A stretch of DNA of 64,000 nt, from the NCBI GenBank assembly GCA_022376465.1, contig JACDTU010000022.1, forward strand, positions 62,001-126,000, given 5' to 3'. Shown piece by piece: positions 61,201-64,000 of the stretch. The stretch is from Cubamyces lactineus (lineage: Eukaryota > Basidiomycota > Agaricomycetes > Polyporales > Polyporaceae). The notes beneath the pieces were generated by a model. The model was not told where the DNA came from and searched no databases. It worked only from the letters and a program-made list of their open reading frames with translations. Positions within the stretch are counted from its first letter, which is position 1. Every line of letters begins with the position of its first letter. The position numbers and the translations under genes were made by a program.

Positions 61201-62070
61201 GGACGGCGTGTGCGATGTGAAAGCGACGCTGGTGGAGAACTGGCTTGTGTATCATTATTACGACAACGAGGTTGGGCCGGGACAGTCGAAGGGATATCGC
61301 GTCGTATCGGTGGAGTTGTACGAGGGGCACGGCGTCGATGAGAAGGTCCAGAGGTATGGTGTTGAAACTTCCTCGTGTGCGCGCTAGGTCTGACCGTTGT
61401 GACAGTTCGGACTTGACGTCGCTCGCAAACGAGACGACGTCCGTTAGCGTGTACGAACAGTCGTATGTCTTCCCGCGTGGTATCACGACGTGGGCGACCA
61501 CGTCGACGAGCTATGGTATCAGTATGAAGGACATCATTGGTGGGTCATTGCCAGCCCTCCAGCATCCCTGACGGACCTAACGTATTCTGGCATACAGTTG
61601 CGAATGAGAACAATCAGATCCAATCATTCCCCCGCCGTTTCCTTGATCCGCGCCGGCCGAAACAAAAGCCAACTGCGCAAGAAATGGAGGAGTGGCTGGT
61701 CCAGTACGATCCCGTCATCCCAGACGACCCGAAGCGCGTCCTCTCGCACCACTACCAGGTACGCTTTCCACCTCCACCTCCGCTCTTGTGCTTGAACCCA
61801 GCTGACCTATACATGCGTGTATGTGAACAGGTGGCGAAGACGCGTCGGATCGTGACGTCGCCCGCGCTGCTCGAGTCAACATCGTTAGTGTTCGCGTATG
61901 GGCTCGACCTGTTCTCGACGCGGGTCGCGCCGTCGAATACGTTCGACGTCCTGAGCGAGAACTTCAACAAGGCGCAGTTGGTGTTCACCATCGGCGGCCT
62001 TGCGCTCGCGATCGTGGTCGTGAAGCCGATGGTGGCGCGAAAACGCCTGCGGGAGCGGTGGTATGAGTGA
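58283..62070 (+). CDS. EMC1: ER membrane protein complex subunit 1
   Basis: Twelve exons: 58283-58517, 58586-58645, 58704-58962, 59091-59523, 59579-59677, 59727-59831, 59893-60135, 60197-60532, 60608-61353, 61406-61539, 61598-61758, 61831-62070; all in frame, 1016 residues. The signal peptide (MRLLSLLLSAACAYAL) is followed by a PQQ-like beta-propeller with WRHLFDDDDRILAYR, LRLFDTLSGDLLLE and VLTDGHVLRCIDRHTGDV, then the DUF1620/EMC1 C-terminal domain (YRVVSVELYEG; STSYGISMKDII; VFAYGLDLFSTRVAPSNTFD) and a final membrane helix (VFTIGGLALAIVVVKPMVA). EMC1 anchors the complex that inserts tail-anchored and multi-pass proteins into the ER. The gene is intact. Confidence 0.93.
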
Positions 62071-62376
62071 AGTCGTCGTTGTCCTTGATGCTAGGATTGT
62101 ATCACCGCCTCTGTTCTACTCGTTGCATTGAATAAGTCACTAGCGAACTCAACAACATAGCCAACACCTAACCTCATAAATTGTCGATAGACGGGTCACC
62201 GCCGATATCGCGATAGTTCCCCAAAGCAGTGATACTGGATGACCAACCGTACGTTCAAGTTGGGCGCAAAGTGGTCACTCAGAAATCAAGCAGATGATTG
62301 TAGTCGGTACGGATATGCAGGGGGTGAGCACGCCCGGGCCTGAACTTCTGTGAGGAGCCTGAGGACTCTCCGCGAG
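62071..62376. other. 3' flank of EMC1
   Basis: Probable 3' untranslated region and spacer; no coding segment. Confidence 0.45.
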
Positions 62377-62720
62377 ATACGTTTCATCCACCATGCAAAC
62401 CGGTATGCAAGCGCGAAGGGAATTGCCGCTTGTGCGATGCTGCCTCCGAGTCTGTGTACACTATGGCACTGCTACGAGGGAGTGGCTCTTTCCTTGGGGC
62501 AGTTACAATAGCTTTCCGGTACCGACCAAAAACGGTCGGCGGTCGGCTACTATTAGCTATCTCAAAGAAACATATAAATTACTATTAATCGTGCATCGAC
62601 CCCCTCAACTCCAGCACGCACTGCTTTCAATCATTCTTGAGTTCCTCTCAAATAGGCACAGTAGATTCGATCCGCAATCTCCTTTTATTCAGCTCCATGT
62701 ATACATCCAGTGACATCTCC
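62377..62720 (+). repeat. right copy of the duplicated intergenic segment
   Basis: Counterpart of 57982-58145; see there. Order relative to EMC1 sequence is the same in both copies, so it belongs to the same tandem duplication. Confidence 0.75.
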
Positions 62721-64000
62721 CAGAATTCGAGTCGAACACCCGATTCCTCCGTCATCCGAGTTACCCGCAACCTTAAAGTGAGCAGATCTACACATCCAGG
62801 TGAGGAGCGCAGACTAAATCCAATATAATGAGCTACAGCTATATCCAATTGTCAAGCTACGGATCAATGGCCTTGCAGAGGATCTCGAAGGATGTTCACT
62901 CGCGCTGGATATTCCACGGATCATCCCAGACCCAAACACGTTACATGGCCCGTACACGAAGGAGAAGGTTGGCCATGAATTCCAGGCACTATCAAAGCGA
63001 AATTCAGCCCCGTACCAGCATACAAATGATCATCCGGCATGCCCCAGTCACCGACAGCTTTCTAATCTTTTCAAGTCCTGCGCGATGTCCTGCACAACTT
63101 CTTAGTTGTTTATAAAATATAGCCACACACCCTGCACCGGCTTGATTGTTTACATACCGCCCTCGTGGTGGGAGAAACCTTGAGGTGCTCGCCGCACAGC
63201 TACCACGTCCACGCAAAGCACGGTTATTACCACTGTTGTCAGCGTCGGCTTTCCCATAGTAGGTACCATAGACTCCCTGCAGGCATATTGATGGAGAGGG
63301 GCGCTATGAGGGATGTCACGGCCTTGACCACATCCACATGAAGATATCAAACGGGCGGTTCATTGTACTTGAGCTCCCAGTGTTCCAAGGACATACCAGC
63401 TAAGGTGTACGCATATCTACGCTCCAGTGATAGGAGGAAGGTGCGGCCGATGAAGTCGTCAATGACAGGTTCTTGAGCCGCAAGTGCTTCCGCAATTCCC
63501 GCTTACGCCGTTCAGGAGTGGCTATCTGGTGCACGTTCGCTGTACGTGACGAAGAGTTGATCGCCTGCGAGCGCGCGGATCGTCGCTGGAAGCAGGGCAA
63601 GAAATGAAAGGACCTCCGCGTAGAAGCACGACTGTATGTCCACGCGCGACTCATATCGAAGGAAAGTGACGCCTGGATACGGCCGCCCCAAGGATAGCAC
63701 CGAAGCCCGCCGCGCTCGCCTCGAGGTGATCTGTTGGAATCGCAGGCTGAATGAGACATGCAAAGCGAATGGCGCGCGCCTTGTAAGTAGGAACGGGACG
63801 CGGAATACAGTCGCTCTCCGCTCACGGTACAGTGATGACTCTTCGGCAGAACATGAACAATCTGCGGCATCACGTCAGTTGGGAAGCAAGCCAACCGGAG
63901 GCCGTCGCAGGACGGGTCCCGATGTATTGACCAAGGCGGTGTCGCGACCTACCAGTAAGCGAGCGGCGATTGTGACCATGTTGATAAACGTCTTGAAGCC
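62721..64000. other. right end of the window, no supported gene
   Basis: Minus-strand pieces near 63420-64000 look a little protein-like (for example KTFINMVTIAARLL just inside the right edge, followed by GTAGGT) and could be exons of a gene entering from the right, but I cannot name or join them. Confidence 0.35.

Noticed and set aside
1..64000. CRISPR arrays, bacterial operons, rRNA genes
   Set aside because: None seen; the gene structure is eukaryotic throughout.

Overview
The window reads as nuclear DNA of a mushroom-forming fungus (Basidiomycota, Agaricomycetes; genus not determinable from sequence alone). Supporting signs are genes split by many short GT-AG introns of about 50-75 nt, TATA boxes 70-170 nt upstream of several start codons, tRNA genes with small anticodon-loop introns, basidiomycete-type families (DUF6534 membrane protein, Ure2p-like GST, NRPS-like adenylating reductase, threonine/serine-rich secreted proteins), and chromodomain Ty3/gypsy retrotransposons.

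Layout. 1-550: the last 44 codons of a beta-carbonic anhydrase and a tRNA-Asn gene. 558-10781: a non-autonomous hAT-type DNA transposon (17-bp terminal inverted repeats, 8-bp target duplication) split by an apparently intact Ty3/gypsy element (1814-9470, identical 417-bp LTRs, 5-bp duplication). 11-15 kb: a C2H2 zinc-finger gene, a small conserved gene, a broken gene, and a secreted threonine-rich protein. 17.5-35 kb: tRNA-Ser, a glutathione transferase, an F-box protein, an A-T-R adenylating reductase of about 19 exons, a secreted repeat protein and a histidine acid phosphatase. 36152-47297: a second Ty3/gypsy element of 11.1 kb on the minus strand with identical 189-bp LTRs. 47.6-62 kb: a third secreted serine/alanine/valine-rich protein, two tRNA-Ser genes, a DUF6534 membrane protein, QCR6 (complex III hinge protein), a decayed copy of the 3' end of EMC1, a kinase-like gene lacking a visible start, and intact EMC1. 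The last 1.9 kb holds no gene I can support.

Most notable. The two retrotransposons look young and carry genes beyond gag and pol. Element 1 combines a predicted fold-back (self) priming site, a canonical -1 frameshift heptamer abutting the gag stop, an AUG-free but open leader, and a downstream cluster of two small membrane peptides plus a zinc-knuckle protein. Element 2 has gag-protease and pol in the same frame separated by one TAA, and an extra 799-residue Arg/Ser-rich ORF. Among host genes, three secreted low-complexity proteins share a first coding exon of exactly 49 nt ending in a phase-1 intron, and QCR6 appears to contain 2-nt and 4-nt microexons.
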